From Bacteroidales bacterium (lineage in GTDB: Bacteria > Bacteroidota > Bacteroidia > Bacteroidales > Muribaculaceae): 32,124 nucleotides of DNA. The position numbers and the translations under genes were made by a program. The first letter of the stretch is position 1. The number at the start of each line of letters is the position of its first letter. Location of the stretch: the NCBI GenBank assembly GCA_020860445.1, contig JAJBUH010000002.1, positions 1 through 32,124 on the forward strand, written 5' to 3'. Positions 1 through 7,925 of the stretch are shown here, one piece after another. The notes below the pieces were generated by a model. The model was not told where the DNA came from. It worked only from the letters and a program-made list of their open reading frames with translations, and made no database searches.

Positions 1-71
1 TATATAATCCCTTAAAAATCAATCCATTAATTAAATGTAGATAACTTTTTTTGGAAAAAAACATGTTTTGA

Positions 72-103
72 TTTGTAAATTTTGGTAAAAAGCAGTAATT
101 TTG
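72..103 (+). promoter_or_regulatory. Bacteroidetes-type promoter ahead of the dcw cluster
   Basis: TTTG at 72-75, a 20-nt spacer, and TAATTTTG at 96-103 match the Bacteroidetes primary sigma pattern (-33 TTTG, -7 TAnnTTTG). The predicted transcription start is near 110, about 35 nt before the rsmH ATG at 145. It supports that ATG over the TTG at 82, which would lie upstream of the transcript. No mraZ end is visible in bases 1-144, so this may be the first promoter of the cluster or an internal one. Confidence 0.6.
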
Positions 104-144
104 AAGTCGGAAAATCAGCTCGCACCTTTAATCTCAGGAGATTT

Positions 145-1071
145 ATGAATCAAGACGTCTACCATATACCCGCCTTACTGCCCCAAGTGATAAGCGGCCT
201 TGACATCCGTCAAGACGGCATCTATGCTGACTTCACTTTCGGCGGAGGTGGCCATTCGCGCGCCATTCTGGCCGAACTTGGGCCCGAGGGTCGCCTCTTG
301 GCCTTTGACCAAGACATCGAGGCCATAGAAAGAGCCAAGCCTGACCCTCGCTTGACAATGGTGCATGGCAATTTCAGGTATATGGAAAATTTCATGCGTT
401 TCTACGGCGTGATGCCCGGCCAAGTCGACGGCATATTGGCCGACTTGGGCGTGTCATTTCATCATTTCGATGACCCGGCCCGCGGATTCTCGTTTCGCTG
501 GGACGGCCCATTGGATATGCGCATGAATCAGAAAGGCGGACGCACCGCTGCTCAGATACTGGCGGAAGAGAGCGAAGAGCGACTGGCTGACATTTTCTAT
601 CTCTACGGAGAGCTGAAGACTGCGCGTCGCATAGCTGCTGCCATCGTCAAAGCTCGGGGTGCAGAGCCAATTGCCACTGTCGAGCAACTGTTGGCAGTAG
701 TAAAGCCGATGATTAATCCCAAGCAGGAAAAGAAAGAGCTGGCCCAGGTATTCCAGGCATTGCGCATTGAGGCAAACGGCGAACTTGACTCACTCAAGTC
801 GATGCTCAAGCAAGCACAGGCTATGCTGGCCCCCGAAGGTCGCCTGGCTATCATCACCTACCACTCGCTCGAAGACCGCTTGGTGAAGAATTTCATGAAG
901 ACCGGCAATTTTGAGGGCAAGGAAGACAAGGACTTTTTCGGCAAGGTCAGTTCTCCGTTCCGCTTGCTCACCAACAAGCCCATCGTGCCTGACGACGAGG
1001 AGATAGCTCTGAATCCGCGCAGCCGCAGCGCCAAGCTGAGAATAGCAATCAAAAAGGAGACAGAAAAATGA
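145..1071 (+). CDS. rsmH: 16S rRNA (cytosine(1402)-N(4))-methyltransferase RsmH
   Basis: This is a 308-residue cytoplasmic SAM-dependent enzyme that N4-methylates C1402 of 16S rRNA, in the ribosomal P site. The N-terminus has the family opening YHIPALLPQV and the glycine-rich SAM loop FGGGGHS (about residues 32-38). DGILADLGVS, GFSFRWDGPLDMRM and the C-terminal ITYHSLEDRLVKNFM and NPRSRSAKLR blocks are all typical of RsmH (MraW), and the length is normal. The frame is open upstream to a TTG at 82, but ATG 145 is chosen because AGGAG (137-141) precedes it and family similarity starts there. Its TGA overlaps the next start as ATGA, implying translational coupling to the ftsL-like gene. Confidence 0.97.
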   Translation: MNQDVYHIPALLPQVISGLDIRQDGIYADFTFGGGGHSRAILAELGPEGRLLAFDQDIEAIERAKPDPRLTMVHGNFRYMENFMRFYGVMPGQVDGILADLGVSFHHFDDPARGFSFRWDGPLDMRMNQKGGRTAAQILAEESEERLADIFYLYGELKTARRIAAAIVKARGAEPIATVEQLLAVVKPMINPKQEKKELAQVFQALRIEANGELDSLKSMLKQAQAMLAPEGRLAIITYHSLEDRLVKNFMKTGNFEGKEDKDFFGKVSSPFRLLTNKPIVPDDEEIALNPRSRSAKLRIAIKKETEK

Positions 1072-1451
1072 AAAACTCAAAGGCTAATACCAAAGGGCAG
1101 AAAAAGGGAGCCAAGCGCACCGGCAATGCCAAACAAAGAGTGATACGCACTGGCAAAGGCCTTTTCTACGGAGATGTCCTTTCCAGCACTTTCTTCAGTC
1201 GCTACAAATTCACTGTGGTGCTGGTGATAGGCATGCTTATGCTCTACATCACTTACAAATATGAGTGCCAAACCCACATGGAGACCATAGCTAAACTCGA
1301 AAAAGAATTGACTATAGTCAAGTCGGAAAGCATCAGGGAGCAGAGCACCTACAAGAGCCGCACCCGCGAATCGGCCATGCAGCATCGCATCGACAGCCTC
1401 AACCTGGCTCTCCGACCCCAAGACAAACCACCATATAAAATCAAGTATTAA
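1068..1451 (+). CDS. ftsL: FtsL-like cell division membrane protein
   Basis: This 127-residue bitopic protein has a very basic N-terminal tail (about 45 residues rich in K, R and G), one membrane helix near residues 48-63 (KFTVVLVIGMLMLYITY), and a coiled-coil-like segment (METIAKLEKELTIVKSES) in the periplasmic part. FtsL is poorly conserved. The call rests on this topology plus position between rsmH and ftsI, where ftsL sits in most bacteria. In the divisome FtsL works with FtsB and FtsQ to activate the FtsW-FtsI synthase. The start overlaps the rsmH stop by 4 nt. A heptamer repeat begins directly after its TAA. Confidence 0.75.
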   Translation: MKNSKANTKGQKKGAKRTGNAKQRVIRTGKGLFYGDVLSSTFFSRYKFTVVLVIGMLMLYITYKYECQTHMETIAKLEKELTIVKSESIREQSTYKSRTRESAMQHRIDSLNLALRPQDKPPYKIKY

Positions 1452-1467
1452 GTCAAAAGTCAAAAGT
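1452..1467 (+). repeat. Short heptamer repeat between ftsL and ftsI
   Basis: Two copies of GTCAAAA plus a partial third follow the ftsL stop. This is the complement orientation of the TTTTGAC family that fills other spacers of this cluster. The rest of the gap to ftsI (1468-1527) shows nothing recognisable. Confidence 0.75.
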
Positions 1468-1527
1468 ATTAGATAGGATTTCCTGAAAGGGAAAATTCAA
1501 ATAGATCAAAAGTGACTGAATAGGTAC

Positions 1528-3690
1528 ATGAAGAGTAAGCGCGGACAAATAATATTCAGATACGGTTTGGTGTCGCTCATTATCACTGCCCTGGCATTCG
1601 CAATCGTTTGGCAGGCGGTGAGCACCACTGTCGTGCATGCCGACCAGTGGAACCAAAAAGCCGATTCGGTGCTCAACACCGTATTTTTCGTGCAGCCTAA
1701 GCGCGGAGACATCCTCGCTGCCGACGGCACGGTACTGGCCACCAACCTTACATTATACAATATATGCCTCGACTATCGGGCTTGCGCTCGACACGACTCC
1801 CTCTTTGCTGTCACTATCGACGAACTCAGTGACAGCATGGCCAAATATTACCATCAGCGCAACAAGGAGGAATGGCGCGACTATCTGGCCAAGCCTCTGG
1901 CTAAGAAAGCCTCGGAGCGCAAGCGATATCACGTGCTGCTCAAAAATTCGACTTATGCCGATTACCAGCGTCTCCTGAATTTCCCCTTCTTCAAGGAATA
2001 CAAAAAGAGGTACGACCATGGCCTGTATGCCAATCCCCAAGAGATGCGCATGATGCCCTATGGCTCAATGGCAAAGCGCAGCATTGGCCGCTGCAATTAC
2101 CGCCGTGTGGCCAAATTTGACGGGGCTACCATGTCGAAGGATTCGGCTGATGTGCTGCGCGGTTATTCCGGCTTGGAATATGTCCTGGATTCATTGCTAT
2201 ATGGCCAGGCTGGAACCGCAAAATACATAGCTCTGACCCGAGGAGTGAGGAGCTGGGTAGATCAGCCGGCTGTCGACGGATTCAACCTGCGCACCACCAT
2301 CGATATCAATATGCAAGACATTGTTGAGAACGAGTTGGTAGAGATGTTGCAGAAGACCAAGGCCGAATGGGGCACATGCTTGCTGATGGAGGTTCAGACT
2401 GGTGACATCAAGGCTATCTCAAATCTCGACCGCGACAAGGATGGCAATTACATCGAGGCCATGAATTATGCCTTGCAAGCTTTTGAGCCCGGCTCGGTGA
2501 TGAAGCCCATCTCCATGATTGTGGCCCTCGAGGATAATTTTGCTCCGCTCGACCGTGCCTTCCCTATTGGCAGTTCTTACGCTTATGCCGGTGGCAGTCC
2601 TATTCGAGACACCCACTCGCCAGCCTATCTGCCGGTGAGTCGATTTATCGAGTACTCTTCTAATATCGGCATGACCAAACTCATCGCTCCTCACTATGAG
2701 AATAACCTGAACGGATTCCGTGAGCGTCTGCGCGAACTCGGTTTCTTTGACACCCTGCGCACCGGCATGGCTGGTGAGCGTCCGCCATACTTCCCCACCC
2801 TCGATCCCAAGGCTGGCGGCAAGGTATCGCTCTCGCGCATGTCGTATGGGTATTCTACAATGATTCCGCCGCTATACACTTGCGCTGTCTACAACGCTAT
2901 CGCCAACAAGGGCAAATTCGTAAGGCCGCGCATGGTGCAAGAGATAATAGCTCGCGACGGCAGCTCATCGCGCACGGTGCCGGTGAGCTATGTGCGCGAC
3001 AGTATCTGTTCGCAAAAAAATGCCAACATCCTGATGGATATGCTCTATTCAGTAGTATATGGCGAGGGTGGCACGGCCAAGAGCTTGCGCAACAATATTG
3101 TGCATGTAGTAGGCAAGACAGGTACTTGCCGTATCGCTTATGAGGCTAAGCGCGATTCTACCGGCAAGAAACTTCCGGGCCAAAAGATTGGTTACAAGGA
3201 GGGTCAATATCGATTGGCTTTCTGCGGAGTGTTTCCCTACGAAAATCCCAAATACACCTGCATGGTGCTTATATCTAATCCATCGCCTGAATTCCGTGGG
3301 GCTGCCACGACTTCAGGATTTGTGGTGAAGAATGTGGCGCTCAAGATGTTTGCCCATGGCATGCTTGACCGTCATTCAGATTTCAATGAGGGCACAAATC
3401 CTGGCTCAAATCTGCCCACTATCTATGCTTGCGACCAGCAGACATTTGATGGCGTAAGGGCCATAGCCGGGGTTGAGCGCAGCAAGCACATGAAGGAACC
3501 GGCCAAATTGCAAGAGGGCAAGGTGCCCGATGTGTTGGGCTTGGGTATGCGCGAGGCGTTGGCTAAGATTGAAGATGCCGGGTATGCCATAGTGGCACAC
3601 GGCTCGGGGTATGCCGCCAAGCAGACACCCCCGGCTGGAGCGCCCGCTCGCGCTGGAGATAAAATTACTGTAACATTTTCAACCAGATAG
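1528..3690 (+). CDS. ftsI: Septal penicillin-binding protein (class B transpeptidase) with a C-terminal PASTA domain
   Basis: This 720-residue class B PBP cross-links septal peptidoglycan. A membrane anchor lies at about residues 11-31, followed by the pedestal/dimerisation domain that opens with PKRGDILAADG (57-67). The transpeptidase domain carries the catalytic SxxK as SVMK (323-326, nucleophile Ser323), SxN as SSN (377-379), and KTG at 530-532. A PASTA domain occupies about 665-720 (KVPDVLGLGMREALAKIEDA onward), a feature common in Bacteroidetes FtsI and the related Spo5D-like PBPs. In the dcw context it pairs with FtsW as the septal synthase. The ATG at 1528 is followed by basic residues and the anchor. 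No strong Shine-Dalgarno is visible, as is usual in this phylum. Confidence 0.95.
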   Translation: MKSKRGQIIFRYGLVSLIITALAFAIVWQAVSTTVVHADQWNQKADSVLNTVFFVQPKRGDILAADGTVLATNLTLYNICLDYRACARHDSLFAVTIDELSDSMAKYYHQRNKEEWRDYLAKPLAKKASERKRYHVLLKNSTYADYQRLLNFPFFKEYKKRYDHGLYANPQEMRMMPYGSMAKRSIGRCNYRRVAKFDGATMSKDSADVLRGYSGLEYVLDSLLYGQAGTAKYIALTRGVRSWVDQPAVDGFNLRTTIDINMQDIVENELVEMLQKTKAEWGTCLLMEVQTGDIKAISNLDRDKDGNYIEAMNYALQAFEPGSVMKPISMIVALEDNFAPLDRAFPIGSSYAYAGGSPIRDTHSPAYLPVSRFIEYSSNIGMTKLIAPHYENNLNGFRERLRELGFFDTLRTGMAGERPPYFPTLDPKAGGKVSLSRMSYGYSTMIPPLYTCAVYNAIANKGKFVRPRMVQEIIARDGSSSRTVPVSYVRDSICSQKNANILMDMLYSVVYGEGGTAKSLRNNIVHVVGKTGTCRIAYEAKRDSTGKKLPGQKIGYKEGQYRLAFCGVFPYENPKYTCMVLISNPSPEFRGAATTSGFVVKNVALKMFAHGMLDRHSDFNEGTNPGSNLPTIYACDQQTFDGVRAIAGVERSKHMKEPAKLQEGKVPDVLGLGMREALAKIEDAGYAIVAHGSGYAAKQTPPAGAPARAGDKITVTFSTR

Positions 3691-3732
3691 TTCCCGAATC
3701 TGTTGAATATATTTGGAAAAAACTAAACCGCC

Positions 3733-5205
3733 ATGACACTTAAGGAACTATACAAATCCATAGGAGTTGAACCTCAGCATGGAGACAACGACATACAAGG
3801 CATAACTGCCGACTCGCGCGCCGTGAAACCCGGTTGGCTGTTTGTGGCCGAACCGGGGGTTAATGTCGATGGCCACCAATTCATTAAGGGGGCTGTCGAG
3901 GCTGGCGCTGCCGCTATAGTTTGCAATCATCTGCCAGAGGGGAGCAATGAGCATCCCGAGGTGGAATGGACGGTTGTGCCCGATTCGGCCATAGCTCTCG
4001 GGGCCTTGGCCGATGCTTGGTATGGGCATCCGTCGAGCAAACTGACATTGGTGGGCGTAACTGGCACCAATGGCAAAACCACCATTGCTACCCTGCTCTA
4101 CGATATGGCTCGCTTGATGGGCGAAAAAGCCGGTCTGCTCTCGACTGTCGCCAACAAGATCGAGGATAAGGTATATCCCGCTACTCACACCACACCCGAT
4201 GTGATTACAATACACAAGTTGTTGGCTCAGATGGTTGATGAGGGGTGTACTTTCTGCGCCATGGAGGTCAGCAGCCACGCCTGCCATCAAAAGAGAATAG
4301 CCGGACTGAGATTTGACGGTGGCATATTCACTAATCTCACTCGCGACCATCTCGACTACCATAAGACATTTGCCAACTATCTGGCAGCCAAGAAGAGTTT
4401 CTTTGATGGCCTCTCGCCCGAGGCTTTCGCTCTCACCAATATAGACGACCGCAATGGGTTGGTTATGCTGCAGAATAGTCCGGCTCGCCATTACACCTAT
4501 TCGCAGCGCGCCATGGCCGACTTCAAGGTAAAGGTCATAGAGGATCGTCTCGATGGCATGCTCTTGGCATTTGATGGCCGCGAGGTGGTGACAGCCTTTA
4601 CGGGCGGATACAATGCCTCGAATCTCGCTGCTGTCTACGGAGCCTCGCTTTTGCTGGGCTGGGACAAAGAAGAGGTGTTGGAGAAGATAAGCCGCCTCCA
4701 CCCGGTGGCTGGCCGTATGCAGACCATACACTCGCCATCGGGAGTGACTGCCATTGTCGATTATGCCCATACGCCCGACGCTCTGGTCAACACTCTGGAT
4801 GCTATTATCGAGACCCTAAAATCCGGTGGAAATCCGCAAGGCCATCGCATAATCACTGTGGCCGGCTGTGGGGGCGACCGCGACCATGGCAAGCGTCCGC
4901 TGATGGGAGAGGAGGCTGCCAAGCGCAGCGACTTGCTGGTTATAACCTCAGACAATCCGCGCAGCGAAGACCCGGCTGACATTGCCGCTCAGATGCTGGC
5001 CGGAGTGCCGGAGGATTTGCGCGACCGCACTGTCACCATACTTGACCGCGCCGAGGCCATACGCTACGCATTGCAGCAAGCCGCTCCCGGCGATGCCGTG
5101 CTGATAGCCGGCAAGGGCCACGAGGATTACCAAATCATAGGCTCGGAGAAGCATCATTTTGATGATTGCGAGCAGGTGCGCCAGGCTTTTGGCCTCCCCA
5201 CTTAA
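3733..5205 (+). CDS. murE: UDP-MurNAc-L-alanyl-D-glutamate--meso-diaminopimelate ligase MurE
   Basis: This 490-residue cytoplasmic Mur ligase adds the third residue of the stem peptide using ATP. Visible motifs are the N-terminal substrate site (GITADSRAVKPGWLFVA), the P-loop GTNGKTT (111-117), THTTPD (151-156), and MEVSSHA with the following NLTRDHLDYH block. The specificity motif DNPR (407-410) is the meso-diaminopimelate-selecting form, so the organism should have DAP-type peptidoglycan. GKGHEDYQ near the C-terminus is also typical. The gene lies 42 nt after ftsI. murF does not follow, as is usual in Bacteroidetes clusters, and a heptamer array fills the gap to mraY. Confidence 0.97.
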   Translation: MTLKELYKSIGVEPQHGDNDIQGITADSRAVKPGWLFVAEPGVNVDGHQFIKGAVEAGAAAIVCNHLPEGSNEHPEVEWTVVPDSAIALGALADAWYGHPSSKLTLVGVTGTNGKTTIATLLYDMARLMGEKAGLLSTVANKIEDKVYPATHTTPDVITIHKLLAQMVDEGCTFCAMEVSSHACHQKRIAGLRFDGGIFTNLTRDHLDYHKTFANYLAAKKSFFDGLSPEAFALTNIDDRNGLVMLQNSPARHYTYSQRAMADFKVKVIEDRLDGMLLAFDGREVVTAFTGGYNASNLAAVYGASLLLGWDKEEVLEKISRLHPVAGRMQTIHSPSGVTAIVDYAHTPDALVNTLDAIIETLKSGGNPQGHRIITVAGCGGDRDHGKRPLMGEEAAKRSDLLVITSDNPRSEDPADIAAQMLAGVPEDLRDRTVTILDRAEAIRYALQQAAPGDAVLIAGKGHEDYQIIGSEKHHFDDCEQVRQAFGLPT

Positions 5206-5209
5206 CTCC

Positions 5210-5300
5210 TGACTCTTGACTCTTGACTTTTGACTTTTGACTTTTGACTTGATACTCCCCTCTCCTACGTTATAACTTATCACTTATACTTTATACCTTA
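5210..5300 (+). repeat. In-phase heptanucleotide array between murE and mraY
   Basis: The 91 nt divide into 13 consecutive heptads. They run TGACTCT twice, TGACTTT three times, TGACTTG, then degenerate units (ATACTCC, CCTCTCC, TACGTTA), and finally TAACTTA, TCACTTA, TACTTTA and TACCTTA. Most units keep ACT at positions 3-5. The array starts 4 nt after the murE stop and ends 6 nt before the mraY ATG, so essentially the whole spacer is repeat. It leaves no room for a Shine-Dalgarno beyond AGG at 5304-5306. Confidence 0.85.
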
Positions 5301-5306
5301 CATAGG

Positions 5307-6557
5307 ATGCTTTACTATTTAATGCAAGCCTTAGGCGAACTCGACCTGCCCGGAGGGCGCCTGATTACATACATAACGGTGCGCTCGGGGTTAGCCTTCG
5401 TGCTGGGGATGCTTATAGCCATTTTCATCGGTCGCAAAATCATACAGCGTTTGCAGCTGATGCAAGTGGGCGAGATAGTGCGCAATCTGGGTCTCGAAGG
5501 CCAGATGGCCAAAAAAGGCACTCCTACTATGGGCGGTGTGATAATCCTGATATCCACCTTGGTGCCATGCTTATTGGTAGCTAATCTGAGCAATGTATAT
5601 ATGCTGTTGCTGTTGTTTGCCACCCTTTGGCTTGGCATGATCGGTTTTATCGATGACTACAAGAAACTGCAGAAACATAATAAAGACGGCATCAAGGGCA
5701 AGTACAAAATCATCGGTCAGGTGGGCATAGCCCTGATTGTGGCCGCTGTGATGTACCTCAATCCCAATATGGGCATTGTCGAAAACAAGGAGATCCTGAG
5801 CCCTGACACGAATCGTGTGGAAGAAGTGGTGTATGAAGACGAATTGGTTAAGACCCCGCAGACCACCATACCGTTTGTCAAAAACAACAACTTCAACTAT
5901 TCATGGCTCACCGAATGGATGGGCAAATACGCTGAGACGGGCGGATGGATAGCTTTCTTCCTGGTCACTGTATTTTTGGTGACAGCTACCAGCAACGGCG
6001 CCAACCTAACCGATGGCTTGGATGGCTTGGCGTGCGGCTTGTCGGCCATCAATGGCACTGCCCTCGCCATCATGGCTTATCTCGGCAGCAACATCATATA
6101 TTCCTCTTACCTCAACATCATGTACATACCGGGCTCGGAGGAGATGGTGGTGTATATGGCTGCTTTGGTGGGAGCCTTGGTAGGATTCCTGTGGTACAAT
6201 GCGGCTCCAGCGCAGGTGTTTATGGGCGATACTGGCTCGCTGATGCTTGGCGGCATTATTGCCATATTCGCAATCCTCACTCGCAAGGAATTGTTGTTGC
6301 CGATTTTGTGCGGCATATTTTACATAGAAGATTTGTCGGTGATGGTGCAAGTGGCTTATTTCAAGCGCACTGGAGGCAAGCGCATATTCAAAATGACGCC
6401 TCTGCACCACCATTTCCAAATGGCTGGAAACAGCGGCATACAGGCCTTGATACAGAGGCCGCTGCAACCTATACCCGAATCAAAGATAGTGACGCGATTT
6501 TGTATTATTGGCATTATTCTTGCCGTAATCACATTCGTAACATTGAAAATTAGATAA
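5307..6557 (+). CDS. mraY: Phospho-N-acetylmuramoyl-pentapeptide-transferase MraY
   Basis: This 416-residue polytopic membrane enzyme transfers phospho-MurNAc-pentapeptide to undecaprenyl phosphate, forming lipid I. Diagnostic motifs are KKGTPTMGG (69-77), the Mg-binding DDYKK (116-120), NLTDGLDGLA (233-242), MGDTGS (306-311) and HHHF (367-370). About ten hydrophobic segments are present. A long polar stretch at about residues 155-210 (NKEILSPDTNR to TEWMGKYAETGG), facing the periplasm, is typical of Bacteroidetes MraY. Residues about 374-390 add a short loop before ESKIVTRF. murD follows after only 2 nt, so the two are probably translationally coupled. Confidence 0.97.
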   Translation: MLYYLMQALGELDLPGGRLITYITVRSGLAFVLGMLIAIFIGRKIIQRLQLMQVGEIVRNLGLEGQMAKKGTPTMGGVIILISTLVPCLLVANLSNVYMLLLLFATLWLGMIGFIDDYKKLQKHNKDGIKGKYKIIGQVGIALIVAAVMYLNPNMGIVENKEILSPDTNRVEEVVYEDELVKTPQTTIPFVKNNNFNYSWLTEWMGKYAETGGWIAFFLVTVFLVTATSNGANLTDGLDGLACGLSAINGTALAIMAYLGSNIIYSSYLNIMYIPGSEEMVVYMAALVGALVGFLWYNAAPAQVFMGDTGSLMLGGIIAIFAILTRKELLLPILCGIFYIEDLSVMVQVAYFKRTGGKRIFKMTPLHHHFQMAGNSGIQALIQRPLQPIPESKIVTRFCIIGIILAVITFVTLKIR

Positions 6558-6559
6558 TT

Positions 6560-7903
6560 ATGAAGCGATTGGTAGTGCTGGGAGCTGGCGAAAGCGGAGC
6601 CGGCGCAGCAGTGTTAGGCAAAGATAAAGGCTGGGAGGTGTTTGTGAGCGACTATGGCAAAATCGCTCCCGAGCACAAGCAACTGCTCGAGGCCGAAGGC
6701 ATCGAGTGGGAGGAGGGCCATCATTCGATGGACCGCATACTTATGGCCGATGAGGTGGTGAAGAGCCCCGGCATCCCATTGGATGCCCCGGTGATTAAGC
6801 AAATCAACGAGAAGGGAATCCATGTGATTTCTGAAATTGAGTTCGCATCGCGCTACACCGATGCCAAGATGGTGTGCATCACTGGCAGCAATGGCAAGAC
6901 TACCACCACTCTGCTTACCTATCACATACTCAAGGCCGCTGGCCTGAATGTAGGCTTGGCCGGAAATGTAGGCAAAAGTCTCGCCCTGCAAGTGGCTCGC
7001 GAGAATTTTGATGTGTATGTGATTGAGTTGAGCAGTTTCCAGCTCGACAATATGTATGACTTCCGCGCCAACATAGCCGTGATACTCAACATCACTCCCG
7101 ACCACCTGGACCGCTATGACCATAAGATGGAAAATTACGTGAGAGCCAAATTCCGCATACTGCAGAACATGACTCCCATGGATGCTTTCATCTATTGGCA
7201 GGACGACCCCGTAGTGGCTGCCCAGATGCGCCAGATGCAGATTGAGACCCAGATGTATCCATTTGCCGAGCATAAGGAGGAGAATACTGCCGCTTATGTC
7301 GATGCAGAGAATAATCTGATCATCAATACCCCTGACAATCATCTGTCGATGCCTCGGGCTGACTTGGCGCTCAACGGATTGCACAACCTGTACAATTCAA
7401 TGGCTGCTGGCATCTCTGCCTCGCTGTTGGATATCCGCAATGAGGTTATCAAGAAAGCCCTATCGGATTTTCAGGGCGTGGAGCATCGCCTCGAGCCTTG
7501 CGGCGAGGTTGACGGCGTGAAGTACATCAACGATTCCAAGGCTACAAATGTAAACTCGACATGGTATGCCTTGGAGAGCATGACCACACCCACAGTGCTG
7601 ATTCTTGGCGGCAAGGACAAGGGCAACGATTACTCAGAAATCTTGCCATTGGTCAAAGAAAAGGTGGTTGGCATCGTAGCCATGGGCAAGGACAATGACA
7701 AGATTATGAAATTCTTTGACGGTGTGGTGCCTACGGTGGATACTCATTCGTTGGCTGACGCTATCGAGGCATGCCGCAAGATGGCCAAGCCGGGACAGAC
7801 AGTATTGCTCTCGCCCTGCTGCGCCAGCTTTGACCTCTTTGACAATTACGAGGATCGCGGCCGCAAATTCAAAGCCGCAGTAGCAACACTAAGTCAAAAG
7901 TAA
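6560..7903 (+). CDS. murD: UDP-N-acetylmuramoyl-L-alanine--D-glutamate ligase MurD
   Basis: This 447-residue cytoplasmic Mur ligase adds D-Glu to UDP-MurNAc-L-Ala. Evidence is the Rossmann-like opening VVLGAGESGAGAA, the P-loop GSNGKTTTT (109-117), ELSSFQLD, the NITPDHLDRY block, YINDSKATN, LGGKDKG and the C-terminal LSPCCASFDLFDNYEDRG, all standard MurD motifs. Length is normal. The start lies 2 nt after the mraY stop. The last four codons (L-S-Q-K) and the stop are encoded by a heptamer-type repeat also present downstream of ftsW, so the extreme C-terminus is probably repeat-derived. Confidence 0.97.
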   Translation: MKRLVVLGAGESGAGAAVLGKDKGWEVFVSDYGKIAPEHKQLLEAEGIEWEEGHHSMDRILMADEVVKSPGIPLDAPVIKQINEKGIHVISEIEFASRYTDAKMVCITGSNGKTTTTLLTYHILKAAGLNVGLAGNVGKSLALQVARENFDVYVIELSSFQLDNMYDFRANIAVILNITPDHLDRYDHKMENYVRAKFRILQNMTPMDAFIYWQDDPVVAAQMRQMQIETQMYPFAEHKEENTAAYVDAENNLIINTPDNHLSMPRADLALNGLHNLYNSMAAGISASLLDIRNEVIKKALSDFQGVEHRLEPCGEVDGVKYINDSKATNVNSTWYALESMTTPTVLILGGKDKGNDYSEILPLVKEKVVGIVAMGKDNDKIMKFFDGVVPTVDTHSLADAIEACRKMAKPGQTVLLSPCCASFDLFDNYEDRGRKFKAAVATLSQK

Positions 7904-7915
7904 TCAAGTCAAAAG
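7891..7915 (+). repeat. 25-nt repeat copy overlapping the murD stop
   Basis: These 25 bases are identical to 9295-9319 and belong to the AAGTCAA heptamer family. The copy includes the last murD codons and TAA stop (7901-7903) and runs into the ribosome binding site of ftsW. With the other copy it brackets ftsW as a direct repeat. Confidence 0.9.
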
Positions 7916-7922
7916 GGAGGAG
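7915..7922 (+). promoter_or_regulatory. Strong Shine-Dalgarno deciding the GTG start of ftsW
   Basis: GGGAGGAG lies 3 nt before GTG 7926. A clear Shine-Dalgarno is unusual in this window. It supports GTG as the ftsW start, because no in-frame ATG precedes the first membrane helix. Confidence 0.65.
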
Positions 7923-7925
7923 ATA

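Noticed and set aside
1-71. Further promoter elements (TTTG at 50-53 with TAAATTTTG near 76)
   Set aside because: The -7 box has one base too many, and the pair at 72-103 fits spacing and sequence better.
3748-4770. 340-codon open frame on the - strand opposite murE
   Set aside because: It lies entirely antisense to a fully motif-supported murE, has no family motifs, and reflects codon bias of the real gene.
5210-5300. CRISPR array
   Set aside because: The units are 7 nt with no spacers of 25-40 nt, and no cas genes are present.
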